From: Perilla frutescens
Taxonomy: Eukaryota; Streptophyta; Magnoliopsida; Lamiales; Lamiaceae
Assembly (NCBI GenBank): GCA_026008535.1
Contig: BRKX01000004.1
Location: forward strand, 33,050,501-33,114,500
Length of the DNA stretch: 64,000 bases
Reading direction: 5' to 3'
Positions within the stretch are counted from its first letter, which is position 1, and each line of letters starts with the position of its first letter. Under the pieces are notes generated by a model. That model saw only the letters and a list, made by a program, of their open reading frames with translations, was not told where the DNA came from and ran no database searches. Position numbers and translations under genes: made by a program. Shown in pieces: positions 21,553 to 33,213 of the stretch.

Positions 21553-22967
21553 TGATAAACATGGCTTTTGCATGCATTTGAGTGTTTATGTGGATGATAT
21601 TTGAAGATTAATACATGTTTAAGTTAAGGATTTATAGGAGTTTCGGTTTTCCTTGTGCAATAATATCATGTTTTGTTGTTTTTGTTGAAGTTCAAGCAAA
21701 AAAATAGGATACATTCAAGATCCAATTCAGTTGGGAGATAATCTAGAAACATAGAGAATCGAGTTAGGGTCATTTTGCAACTTGAATCGGATCAATCGGA
21801 TGAGAAATGAGCGAGAACGAAGCAAAATAGTGGAAGGGGATCAAAGCTGTCGGGAAATCCGCCGAGTTGCGGGTGGAGGCCGCCGATCGGCGGCTTTGGA
21901 CAGAGAAATCCGCTGATAAAGCCGCCGGTCTGCGGGTTTTGGCCGCCGGTCGGCGGGCGGCGACTTATGGGTCGGCGGTGGCGACGTTTTGTGCGTTCCA
22001 GGCGCGTTTTCGGCCCACGAACTTATCTTTTGGGTCGAGTTTTCGATACCTAGTATAAATAGGTGTCTTATGGACGTTTTTTACAGACTTTATTCTTTAT
22101 TTTAGAGTTCTATTTTTGTTTTTGGATTCAAGATTCAACTATGATATTCAATATTAAAGATTTGAAGTTTTATTCAACGAATCATCATTCCGGTTTTTTA
22201 AATCTTGGGGAAATTTATATTATGAATATGATTATTATTATTCTTGTTATTTCCATGGTTTTAATTATGAGTGAGAAGTTTTATTTTTAATTCTAGGGTT
22301 TGCAAGCATGTTGAATCTATGTGTTTAATTTAATCCTATTATTTTTCCCTTCTGAGTATTGTGTTCAATTGTTCAAGTGATGTTATTCTCATGCATAGAT
22401 TAGTGGCCATAATTGATGCATGCTAGCTAGTTAATTTGAGACCTGGTGGAGATAATTAACTAGTGGGATTAATTGAGCATTTTGATACACGTTCCACGGA
22501 ATATGTAGGGGATTTAATCTTTTGATCTATCGGAAGTTAATAAATTCACCTAGAGACGAAAGTGATTGGTAATTTATTAATCTGCTTCTACCTTGAGATC
22601 TGGCGGACATATGTAGATATATTTCTGATTCTTCACCAATAATCAGATTAAAGTGGGAATTATTAGGATTGAATTGAGCCATAGTGGATACATGTGTACT
22701 GCATTCTCTAGAATTAATATTTCATTAATTGTTTGAGTCTATTGAATTGTTTTACTTGATTTAATTGTGTCTTTTGAAGTTTGTTTATTTTCTCCAATTG
22801 CATTTAAATTTGTGTCTAGATTTAGTAAACTCAAAATTGGTAGTATGGATAATAGAGAACTGTTAGCTTAGTACTCAGTATTGATCTTTTTTTCAGTCCC
22901 TGTGGATATGATACTCGATTCACTACTATATTGCAGTGACCTGTGTTAATTGCAGATTAGTGCATCA
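21553..22967 (+). repeat. 5' LTR of element C
   Basis: It begins TGATAAACATGG and ends GTGCATCA (1415 bp). A TATAAATA box is at 22054-22061. About 160 bp upstream is a 16-bp perfect palindrome, GCCGCCGATCGGCGGC (21879-21894), in a GC-rich block. The visible part differs from the 3' copy at many positions, so the insertion is old. Confidence 0.88.
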
Positions 22968-22973
22968 ACTTTT

Positions 22974-22991
22974 TGGCGCCGTTGCCGGGGA
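22974..22991 (+). promoter_or_regulatory. Primer-binding site of C, tRNA-Asp
   Basis: TGGCGCCGTTGCCGGGGA, a full match to the plant tRNA-Asp 3' end, six bases after the LTR. Confidence 0.92.
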
Positions 22992-23153
22992 CTGAGTTTG
23001 ATTTTTATACTGATATTATTACTGACAAGGATTTATTACTTCATGTAGTTTATGAGAATAAGGTCTACACAAACACACGTAGATCATGTTCCCAATTTCT
23101 CTGATCGAGCTCATAGATAGAGGAATAAGGAGTGTAGAAGAAAAGTAAAGGAA

Positions 23154-25539
23154 ATGGTTGAGAATTCTGAGAACAATAACATGGAAGCACTGGCTAGACG
23201 TCTGCGAGAGATTGAACAGAGGCTTGCTCAATAGACGGAGCTCGAACCGGAAGTAGCACCTCTAAATCAGCTATATCAGGCACCGACTGACAGATACTTA
23301 GGTACCGGATGGGGTGGCGGCATCGCCGTAAATAACTTTGAGCTCCGTCCAGCACTAATCGACATGGTGGCTGCAGAGCAGTTCAGTGGACGGGCTAAGG
23401 AAAATCCAAATGCTCATCTGAATGCATCTTTGGATATTTGCGACACCATCAAGATGAATGGTGTTAGTGACGACATCATTCAAATGAGGATGTTCATCTT
23501 TTTACTGCGGGATTGAGCCAAAGAGTGGTTCAAGAGCTTGGACAAAGCGTCCATCACTACTTGGGATCAGATGTGCTAAGCTTTTCTTGCCAAGTACTTT
23601 CCTCCATCAAATGCGCAGAAGATCATTGCTGAGATTATTCATTTCTCTCAGATGGGGGATGAGTCCATTTATGAAGCCTGGGAGAGATACAGAGACCTTC
23701 TATAGTCTTGTCTGCAACATGGATTCAGTGTAGATCAACAAATCACACACTTCTACAGTGGTTTGACCAACAACATAAAGAGATTAATAGACGCCTCAGC
23801 TGGAGGATGTCTAGTAAATAGGACTGCAGCTGAAGCATTATGGATCATTGATGAGATGGCGGCTACTAGTTACCAGTGGCCAATAGAGAGGTGAGAAACA
23901 AGGCCAGCAACTGCAGTAGTCGAGTCTGGAGTGGATGAACTGAGGGCTAAAATTGAATTACTGAGGAAACAAGTTCTTGAGAAGCGGTGCTCGCATATGG
24001 AAGTTAACACCGTACAGCAGCAAGGTTCAGAATCCACCACGATTGAAGGTGTCAATTTTGTCAACTAGAGGAATTACAATGGTGGGAACTACAATAAAGG
24101 ACCGCAAGCATCCGAACAATAGGAATCACCTAAATTTTTCCTATGCCAACCTCAATAATGCCTTGGAACCCCTGGGTTTTGTTGCCCCTGTTGCAGTTCC
24201 TTCTGAGCTGAAAAAGCTTTCACTTGAAGAGATTGTGACCTAGCTGATTGCTAATCAAAACAGTTTCATCGGGGCCACGGGTACAAAGATCACATAGATC
24301 AAAGGGACAGTAATCGCTCTGTCTAAGCAAGTGAACATGTTAGAGGTCCAAGTGAGCCAATTAGCAAATCAAGTCACAGCGCAGCACAAGCCGCGATAAT
24401 TCCTAAGCCACACTGAAGTCAACCCGAATGCGCACTGCAATGCCATTCAAGTGGTGCATGGTGAGACAAAGAGCAATCCTGCAGTGGATCTATCTGAAGC
24501 TGCGCCTTCTACAGCTCGAAAAGTGGCGCCAACTTTACCTCTGGCTCCTACAAATTTTGTTGCTTCCACTACTTCTTCTGGCCAAATACAAGAGGATGGG
24601 ATTAGTGATCATATGTTGGATATCTGCAAGAAGGTACACATTAATATCCCTCTTCTGGATACTTTAAGATGGTTACCGGGTGGAGCTAGAATTTTAAAGG
24701 AAGTTGTCTCAAGAAAGAAGAAGTTAAAGGATGTGGAGATGGTCCACTTGGTGGAGGAATGCAGTGATTGGCTGCAACAGAAGTTACCATTGAAGATAAC
24801 AGATCCGGGCAGCTTCACCATTCCTATGAAGATTAGAAGGTCGTATTTTGAGAGAGTATTATGCGATTCTGGAGCTAGCATTAATTTGATGCCCTTCACT
24901 GTCTATAAGAAGCTGAAATTCGGGGATTTGAAGGAAATGGAGATGAAAATCCAGCTTACCGATAGATCCTGTACCAAGCCACGAGGAATCATGGAAGATG
25001 TTCTTGTCAAAGCGGAAAATTTGATGTTTCCTACTGATTTTATGGTGTTGGATATGTCCGAAGACCATAAGATGCCTTTAATCTTGGGGAGACCATTCCT
25101 TGCTACCTGTGAGGCAGAGCTAGACATGAAGAGAGGTGTGATGACTTTGGGGATTGATAGGAAAAGAGTTATTTTTTGAAATCCTCCACCAAAGGAAGCC
25201 CCGTAGTGTGATGAGGTGAGCCTGGCCAACAGCTTCATGGATGATGTGAATTATGATCCGAACGAAAAACCTGTGACAAAGGCACCCCAGTTGCATGTTC
25301 CTAAAGCTCCAAAAGCATAGCCATTTGAGATGTGCATGGTTTTGCAAGATGATGGGAGATTTTCTGCAGCTCCAGCTCCCAAGAAAATGAGAGTAAAATT
25401 CCGGGTCTTCCGAAAGAAGAATGTAAAAGGGGCTATGCTCGTTGAAGTGGTACCGACAAAGCAAGCAGTGGCAGTAGACAACAGTTCTCGGAAGAGACGA
25501 TCATTTTGTTGGCTAGAGTGTTGTTTTCGACCTCGTTGA
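23154..25539 (+). pseudogene. gag-pro: Element C: Gag-protease polyprotein, decayed
   Basis: From ATG 23154 the capsid pattern appears (NPNAHLNASLDICD, AKEWFKSL, FLAKYFPP, EAWERYRDLL, IDASAGGC). Several in-frame stops are present, of which at least one (R to stop, CGA to TGA) fits C-to-T decay. A frameshift lies near 24100. The second half includes a protease with CDSGASINLMP (active-site DSGA) and LILGRPFLAT at about 24860-25110. After stops near 25178 and 25204 the same frame continues into a basic tail (KKMRVKFRVFRKKN, SRKRRSF) ending at 25539. No zinc knuckle and no RT. The tail is not part of any domain I recognise. Confidence 0.82.
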
Positions 25540-25570
25540 CTGTTGAGGTATCGTCTAGCTAAAGACGTTC

Positions 25571-25600
25571 AATAAAGCACTGGATGGGAGGTAACCCATC
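25571..25600 (+). ncRNA. Conserved post-gag stem-loop, copy in C
   Basis: CGTTCAATAAAGCACTG precedes a stem GATGGG/CCCATC (25583-25600) with loop AGGTAA. Both stem ends differ from B's copy in a paired way, so base pairing is preserved. Confidence 0.72.
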
Positions 25601-27036
25601 ATTTTACTTGCTTTGTTTTTCTTTATTTTCTTTTGTTTAGTGTCTTGTTTTAGTGTGCTAACATGTAGAAAGGAGTTTTGGAGCACAAAGCTAATTTGAG
25701 ATCATCCATGTCAGTTTCTAGATCCTTTTCTCCATGTTTGTGCGCGGAGAGTTCGTTCCAAACACATCTTTTATTTGGTTCCCTCCAAACTTATTCTCTT
25801 TGCAGTTGAATAAGTTTGGGGGAGGGGGATAGATATGATATGTTTGGCACATGTTTTTGTTTTTATTTATTTTTTTAGAGTCGTGTTTTGTGAACTCGTG
25901 AGATGCCAATGATATGGAATTGATTTATTTTTGAAAAATTGAATGAATATGATTTCAGTGATTTATGTGATTTAATTGTGAAATTGATCTCAGTATTTGG
26001 AGCATTTAATATAACGTGTGAGTTTTGAGCTTTTTACTATTTATCTATGCATAATTATATTCTTTGTTCAGTGTTGTACATGCCTACTTTGCATCACTAG
26101 GACTTACCTTGGTTTTTGTTTTGAGATTGCAAATGTGCGAGAGTTTAGACATGATTTTAGGCCATTTGTTGATAGCCACATTATATCTTTACACTAGCCT
26201 TGATCATGATCCCATGTTAGCCATTTTGAGCCATAATAGCCTTTCTTTCTTTGTCGGATGATAAGAGGTGATGGGTGGAGACTACGGGTATCTGTTTGGG
26301 TTGTTTAGTTGAAAGATATGTGGAAATAAAAATGACTCATGTGCTTATTTGATGGTTATTCTCATAAGCTCTCAAAAAGAAAAGAAAAAAAATGAAATAG
26401 TCAATGAAAAGAGAAAAAGAAGTAATTGAGAATGTTTGCTTCTATTTGACTAGTTTGTTTATGTGAAAAAAGAGCATAAGAGAATGATTGGTTTGCACTG
26501 AAAAATTGAGTGTAGTATGGAGTTTGTTTTTATCTTTGGTGTTTGTTTGGTGGCACTTTGGTGTGGAGGAAGATGGAATATTAATAATCCATTCTCAGTT
26601 TGAAGTGAATATAAGGCGTAGTGATGTAAATTTATTTGAGTCACCTAGTAATATTTTCCTACCTTAACCAATGTCCCTACATTACAACTTGAGAAAAGAC
26701 CTATTTGATCTTTATTTTAGCACATAAAAAGTGGTGGAGGAATTAGACGGTTGGCAAGTGTATAGTTTTGTATTTGTATGGTATTGTTTCGATGAGTGAA
26801 CTTTCTCTATACACTTGAGAGTTGAGTGATACACTTCCTTGTGAGATTCAAGTGTTACATTGATGAGGTTAATTTTTGCTATTGAGTTGTATAGATTATT
26901 GTGATTTTATTTGTCCTTTATTTTTATTTTGATTTTGAGGTAACGATGATCGAGTTTGCTATTCTCCTCCATGTTTATATTTTCTGGGTGTTCTCCTCAT
27001 TGTTCGAGGATGAATAATGGTTCACGTTTGGGAGAT
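25601..27036 (+). other. 3' noncoding region and purine tracts of element C
   Basis: No gene. GAATAAGTTTGGGGGAGGGGG at about 25809-25829 is an internal purine tract like those in A and D. The conserved ATTACAAC box is at 26678-26713. The final tract, CACGTTTGGGAGAT (27023-27036), immediately precedes the 3' LTR and is the likely priming site for plus-strand synthesis. Confidence 0.68.
26678..26713 (+). other. Conserved 3' noncoding box, copy in C
   Basis: CTACATTACAACTTGAG then AAAAGACCTATTTGATC. Matches the boxes in A (171-207, minus strand) and D (about 59216-59250). Confidence 0.68.
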
Positions 27037-27704
27037 TGATAAACATGGCTTTTGCATGCATTTGAGTGTTTATGTGGATGATATTTGAAGATTAATGCAT
27101 GTTTAAGTTAAGGATTTATAGTAGTTTCGATTTTCCTTGTGCAATAATCTCATGTTTTGTTGTTTTTGTTGAAGTTCAAGCAAAAAAAGAGGATACTTTC
27201 AAGATCCAGATCAGTTGGGAGATAAGCTAGAAAGATAGAAAATCGAGTTGGGGTCATTTTTCAACTTGAATCAGGTCAATCGGACGAGACACAAGCGAGA
27301 ACGAAGCAGAACAGTGGAAGGGGGTCAAAGCTGTCGGGAAATCCACCGAGCTGCAGGTGGAGGCCGCCGATCGGCGGCTTTGGATAGAGAAATCCATCGA
27401 TCCAGCCGCCGGTCTGCAGGTTTTGGCTGCCGGTCGGTGGGCGGCGACTTATGGGTCGGCGGCGGTGACATTTTGTGCATTCTAGACACGTTTTCGGCCC
27501 ACGAACTCATCTTTTGGGTTGGGTTTTCGATACCTAGTATAAATAGGTGTCTTATGGACGTTTTTTACAGACTTTATTCATTATTTTAGAGTTCTATTTT
27601 TATTTTTGGATTCAAGATTCACCTGTGATATTCAATATTGATGATTTGAAGTTTTATTCAACGAATCATCATTCCGGTTTTTTAAATCTTGCGCAAATTT
27701 ATAT
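27037..27704 (+). repeat. 3' LTR of element C, truncated
   Basis: Aligns with 21553-22220 of the 5' LTR, including the GC palindrome (27363-27378) and TATAAATA (27538-27545). It stops matching at about 27704, where copia remnant G begins. Confidence 0.87.
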
Positions 27705-27956
27705 CGGTCAAATGTCGGTCAAAATGTTTTGCAATGTTAGATCCAACATCCATAGATAAAATAATAGTTTGAATCTCAAATGGGTGAGGAAATCTATTTA
27801 GAATGTTACAAATCCTGAACCCAACATTTGTTTTTTTTTTTGGCATTCTCATGCGTTTTTTTATTTTATCTCATGCATTCTTTTTGTGTAAATTCGATCC
27901 GAATTATGAGCACATATGATTTTTTTTTATGGCTATCATAAGTCTATTGGTCATTA

Positions 27957-28690
27957 AAACCATGAATGACAAAAGTTTTTTCCATGTTGTAGTTGATGAT
28001 TTTCCCTGATTTCTAAGGTTGATTTACTGCATGAAAATTTTGAAGTGTCTAAAGCTTTCAAGAAACTCTACTTGGCTATGAGTTCTCAAGTTGGTGCTAG
28101 TGTTTCTTGTATTTTAACTAACCATGATAGGAAATTCGAGAATGTTGATTGTGATGTTGTATATGCAAAGAAATGGATCTTGCATGAATTCTCAACACCC
28201 AAAAATACCTGAACAAAATGGTGTTGTTAAAAGGAAAAATCTGACACTACAAGTGATGTTGCAATCCAAAAGGTTACTGAAAAAGCTATGTTATGTACTG
28301 ATGTTGTCACACTGCATATCACATTGGAAACATGGTTTTTCTTTGTGGAAAAGAAATGAGAGTATGAAACAGAGAAAGCAAAACTTCAAATACTTTCATG
28401 TATTTGGATATGCTTGCTATGTTGTGAATGATTATGAGATGTCAATCAGAGTGTTGACCCTGTTCTGTGTTAATGCAAATGCGATTGAAATCTGAAAGAA
28501 CCTGGTCCAACACTTTCGCACCAAACACATTAACATATGTAATCACTTTATCCAGAATTTGGTGAACAAATTTATCATTCCTATTGGATATATATCATCT
28601 AAAAAATTAAATGGAGATATCTTTATAAAGGCCCTTTTTTTAGGGATTCTTTTCTTTATGGAAATCTCTTAGTTTGTGTGTTATGTAATC
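27957..28690 (+). pseudogene. Element G: copia integrase and RNase H end, catalytic residues lost
   Basis: Broken frames read HVVVDDF (first catalytic D), then ILTNHDRKFEN, where the second catalytic D is N, then EQNGVVKRKN, where the catalytic E is K. There are exactly 35 residues between the last two, which confirms the positions. NFKYFHVFGYACYV follows. After an internal deletion near 28450 the RNase H end appears (AIEI, KNLVQHFRTKHI, GDIFIKAL). Reverse transcriptase is missing. Confidence 0.75.
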
Positions 28691-28701
28691 TCTGCATAGT
28701 T

Positions 28702-28740
28702 GATGTTGGACTTTATGTCGTGCCTGTTCTGTCCAACATC
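28702..28740 (+). ncRNA. Post-pol hairpin of element G
   Basis: Perfect 10-bp stem GATGTTGGAC/GTCCAACATC with a 19-nt loop, a few bases after the pol end. Copia F has the equivalent at 63938-63976, where one A-U pair has become G-U. The remaining DNA to 29212 is noncoding post-pol spacer. Confidence 0.6.
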
Positions 28741-29212
28741 TGTATTCGTTTGTGTCTTTTCATTTTTTTTGTTTCATATGCATGTTGCATTTTGTTTAAT
28801 CTTAGATATTTATTTCAGTTTTACTTTGATCGTGTTTAATGTCTCAATGATCAGTCTTTCTTGAGAGAAATGTCCATGGTATAAACATATGATGATGAAT
28901 AGTTTGCCTTGATATAAAACTACAAGCACAAAAGTGAGGCTTGGATGTTACAGATCATGTGCACTCTCCTGAAAATATATAATTATCACTTAGTAACCTG
29001 GGCCATGGGGTTCGCAGCGACGATGCACTCAAGTAAAATGGTGGTAAGGTAATACATTTTTTATCGATTTCTATCTAGACACATGGCGTTCAATACGACA
29101 GTGTGTTCTCTTCAAAAGCAGGTAAGAAATTGATCTGTCCATTCATCATCGAAATTCTTCCCATAAACACTCTAGTGTGGCTCTTAATTTCTCTCATTTT
29201 TTGATTGGTCTT

Positions 29213-30783
29213 TGTTAGAATTCGTTGCCTCAAATACTATGAAAAACAAAACCACGTGCGCAGTTATATAAAATGTTGTAGTCAATGTAACTCACAATAC
29301 CGACAACATTGCCACAGGAATTTATAAAAAAGTTTGCACAGAAATAACTTTAAAATACAAGCAAAAACAACTTGTGAAAAACGTCAATGTGCAAATAATA
29401 GAGTTGATGTTGAAGCTAGTGTTAAACACTATGCCTTCAACACGCAGTGGAAATTTAAAGAACAACTTGCACGAAAATTAATTTTAAATCACACACATTC
29501 GGTATGTGATTGCCTCAGGGCGAAATTACACTTTATCAGTGTTGAAAATTACAATGTTCATGTTGTCCAGGTTCACTCCCTTGGCAACACAGCATACAAT
29601 ACAAGGACCTACTCTAGTTTCACTCACTTGAATAATCCCTCTCAAAATCACTATCTAACATCTAGATAGCTAAAAAATATATCTACTCAAAGAACTACTA
29701 ACATTCAATCTAATCAGTACCTACACATACAACTAAGATAAAACCAATCTATAGTTGATCCAAACAATATATCTGATGTTGAGTTGAATCTTAGCAGAGC
29801 TCTAGTAGACACAAATGCAAGCTTCAGGTTTTCTCACTACTCAAGGTGAGATTTTCTCTACTTGCATACAATACTGCAGAGATCCAACAACACTTGAAAA
29901 ATTAACTCCCTACAAACACAACTAAGATATATAGATCTTAGTTAATTGAGACAAGAAAAAAGATGCTCATCGCAGTGTTGAAGAGATCTCTGGCAGAAAA
30001 GTGTTACGGCCTTCAAGCTTCCCACATTCACTCTGTGATGGTCTCTTCGGTTGGGTGACTCAAGCTCTGGATTTTCTCACGTGACTCGTGATATTTTCTC
30101 TGCTTGAGTGACCTCTTCAATTGTGAATTATGCTCCATAAAAAGACTCTTCACTTGAATCAGTTGAAGGCCATGTCATCCTCTTGATCACGGGTTGAAAA
30201 TAACCGTCACCACTTCTATGGTTTGGAAGGAAACTACCAATTGTTGTGCCTGGGAGAAAATCCCACGCCCTGCACCATTTCTCTAGTGTTCCTGCAAGTT
30301 ATTTACTGAAAAGAAAATGATTAAATAATGCATAACATGACTCCTAAAAAATACGAGATAAAGTTTAACTAAATTAACTTTATTTAAATATTCAATATCT
30401 CAATCATATATATCCATTATTTGAAATATAAATTTTGTCGATATATATGATTTAAGATATCCAAATTAATTAGAATAAATTAAAAAGAATAAATCCTAAA
30501 ATGTAAGAACTAACTTTGACAATTTCAAAGTGAAGTTTATCCACTATCTTAACCACCTATATCCACTATTTCAAATTCAAATTTCGTGGATATATTTAAT
30601 TAAGATAGACAAATTAATTAGATTAATTCAAAAGGAATTCATCCTAAAAATTAGGAAATGATAAGACTAATATACGTAATGTTTCGGTCAATGTTGTCGG
30701 AATGCTATTACACATCAAGTATAACATCCAGCACAATGTCATCAACAATGTTGAACACAGTTGATGTAACACCATTCCTAACA
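29213..30783 (-). repeat. 3' LTR of element F
   Basis: On the minus strand it begins TGTTAGGAATGG and ends with CTAACA, giving TGTTAG/CTAACA terminal repeats (1571 bp). An inverted repeat around AATCACA...TGTGATT is at 29487-29511, as in the LTRs of E. The purine tract ATTAAGGGGGAGAT (30784-30797) precedes it. Confidence 0.78.
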
Positions 30784-31723
30784 ATCTCCCCCTTAATCTT
30801 AGCCTTTCTGCACAAAACATAGAAAGTCTATATTTATAGTTAGAGCCGCAATAGAAAACAAAAATTTTTGGAGTTTAAAAACTCCCCCTTAAGGTCTGCT
30901 CCCCTTTAGTTATTATCTGTACAATAATATAAAATATTAGTGGGTATAATCCCCTATACAGAAATATATGTTGAAGTAACATATACACTAGATATATGCA
31001 AGCATATATCAAAACATTAAGATGAATTAACATCAAAATATAACATGATCGAAACTGGTCAAGATCTAAATAAGATATCCAATGATATCAAAACCAAGGA
31101 TATAAATAAATCATATTCAAAATTATCAATGGTTTGACCTCAACTCTACCTTAATTGATTAGACTCATGAGGACTCGGTCAATTTGTTTGAGCAACTAGG
31201 AAAGAATAGAGCTTAGAAAAACACATGTTATGTGTTATAGAAATGATTATAACATCAACTCCAAAATTATGAAATGTTACGGAGCTGATGACTACATCAT
31301 TTCCAACAATCTCCCCCTTAAGCTTTATTCTTTCTGCACAAAACTCATAAGCAAAGATATTGCCTTAAAAACATATTTAGGCAAAAAGAAATAGCACAAT
31401 AATGATGTTTATATCACATTAGCAAAATAAGAATGATGTTTAGCACATCAGCAAAATAAAAGTGTTCAACGCTCACAAACCATAAAGAGTTCAACTCTTT
31501 AAAACATCAACCAGCATCAGCAATCTACTCCCCCTTTTTGTGTAGAAATAAAGACTTTGAAGTCTCCCAGCACATCCACCATATCATTGTTCAGAGAATG
31601 TGTTGTGGTGAATCATGGATTCCAACTACTCAAAATCATGATTGGAAACCAACAATTAGAACATTTGGGTAGTATTGACTTCAATATCTATTCTATCATT
31701 AATCAAAACATTAGTAATAGAAG
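30784..31723 (-). other. Region between ORF2 and 3' LTR of element F
   Basis: Four purine tracts on the minus strand: 30784-30797 (next to the LTR), about 30880-30905, 31307-31322 and 31530-31540. The third is followed by TTGTTGGAAATGATG and preceded by TTTTGTGCAGAAAG, so it looks like a second purine-tract/LTR-start unit. The part 31540-31723 is the decayed end of ORF2. Confidence 0.55.
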
Positions 31724-31728
31724 GAATA

Positions 31729-32757
31729 TGTTAGAATTAGTTGCCCAAATCACTGAAAATTGAAACAAATTCGTAATGTCAAACTTAATGTTACTGATAG
31801 TTGAAACATTATCTTAACACAAAAATGCTGGAAATAAACAACACAATCGAACACGAAGATAGATTTTAAATCACATACAACATGTATGTGATTTCCACAG
31901 GGCAAAATTAAGCTTCCATGAGCAAACACAATAGATCAATCAATAATGTCAGACGTTATGCTCTTGATACATCAATAAAGATACATGAATTCTAATCTAG
32001 TCCTATAACTAAATTGAATTCAAACAATACAAATCAACCTACCGTTAATTTGTAAATAAACTTACAATAATTTCAAAACCTTCTATCTAATCTAATTTGA
32101 ACAACCTATTCACATGAATTGGTCGAACAAAGAAAACACGAAAGGTAAGAAAGAAGAAGAAAAAAGAAATCTCTTTGCTAGTTTGTGACTCGAGCTCTTT
32201 AATATTTACACTCAGGGGCAAGATATCTTCTACTCGAATAGCCTCTTCAAATGAGAATCACGCTCCTTAAATATGTTATTCACTTGAATCGGCAAGAGGT
32301 CCAAGTCATCTTTATGAACGTGTGATGTAGATAACCGCCACCACTCCATTGTGTTTGAGGAAAACCGTCTTCTTGTTATGGCTGAAGGCATAACCCACAT
32401 TCATCCCCATTTTCTAAGAATTTCCAGCAATATATATTCTGAAAAAGAAAATGGTTAAACAAATAAAGATAACAAGATCCTTAAAGATAGAGATAGAGTT
32501 TGACTAATTCAAACTCTATTTAGTTATTAATATATCAACCATATATATATATATATATCCGTTAATTTGAAATATCAATTTCGTGGATATATTTATGATT
32601 TAAGATATACACAATAGAATATAATTTATTAAAAATAATAAATCCTAAAAACTATGAAATGATAAGATTAGTCATGGCGAATGTCACAGACAATGTCATG
32701 GGGATTCTGTATGACATTATATTCAACACAGAACTCTATGTCATACAACACTTTACA
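31729..32757 (-). repeat. 3' LTR of element E
   Basis: 1029 bp; minus strand begins TGTAAAG and ends CTAACA. A perfect 12-bp inverted repeat with a 3-nt spacer is at 31868-31894. I counted 12 substitutions against the other LTR in the first 290 bp and 14 in the last 345 bp, about 4%. Confidence 0.92.
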
Positions 32758-33213
32758 ATTTCCCCCTTAATCTTAGCCTTTCTGCACAAAACATACAACT
32801 CATTGTATTATGTACACTTAGAGTCGCAGTAGAAAATGGAGACCAAAAATCTCCCCCTTAAGGGTTACTCCCCCTTAAGTTAATCATCATATTAAATTAG
32901 TGTTAAATACAAGTTCAACGCAAAACATTCAAAGCACATTGAGTGATTAACAAATCATTAATCAACATCTCAAAACATTACGATGCTCATCAACACATAC
33001 CAAAAAAAACTAATCACAGGTAAACAAGACAAGCATCTAAAAATAAAGATGCACCAAGCATCTTAAAATTAAAGTGTGTCCAGCACACGACAAAAACAAC
33101 GATGCATCAAACATCTTAACATGTGTCCAGCACATACAAAAAAAACACAATAAACATTGTTTTAATGAAAAGAAAAATTGTTTATAAAAACAAAAATAGA
33201 AGCACATAAAGCT
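32758..33213 (-). other. Purine tracts between ORF2 and 3' LTR of element E
   Basis: GATTAAGGGGGAAAT (32758-32772) is the tract next to the LTR. Two more AAGGGGGAG tracts lie near 32851-32880. Multiple purine tracts here are a known Sirevirus trait. Confidence 0.7.

Larger units (their letters stand above)
21553..27704 (+). mobile_element. Element C: Athila-type gag-protease-only LTR element, 3' truncated
   Basis: LTR (21553-22967), tRNA-Asp primer site, gag-protease frame, conserved stem-loop, purine tract, conserved 3' box, final purine tract and a second LTR cut off at about 27704. There is no pol between the protease and the stem-loop. It interrupts B's candidate ORF2. The left target site would be GACGA (21548-21552); the right copy is lost. 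Confidence 0.86.
27705..29212 (+). mobile_element. Element G: Sirevirus-type copia remnant
   Basis: Plus-strand remnant with an integrase piece, a deletion, the end of RNase H and the post-pol region. From 28680 on it matches the end of the window (63540-64000) in reverse complement, which is element F, so G and F are the same family. Copia F is inserted at 29213. The section 27705-27950 is not recognisable. Confidence 0.72.
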
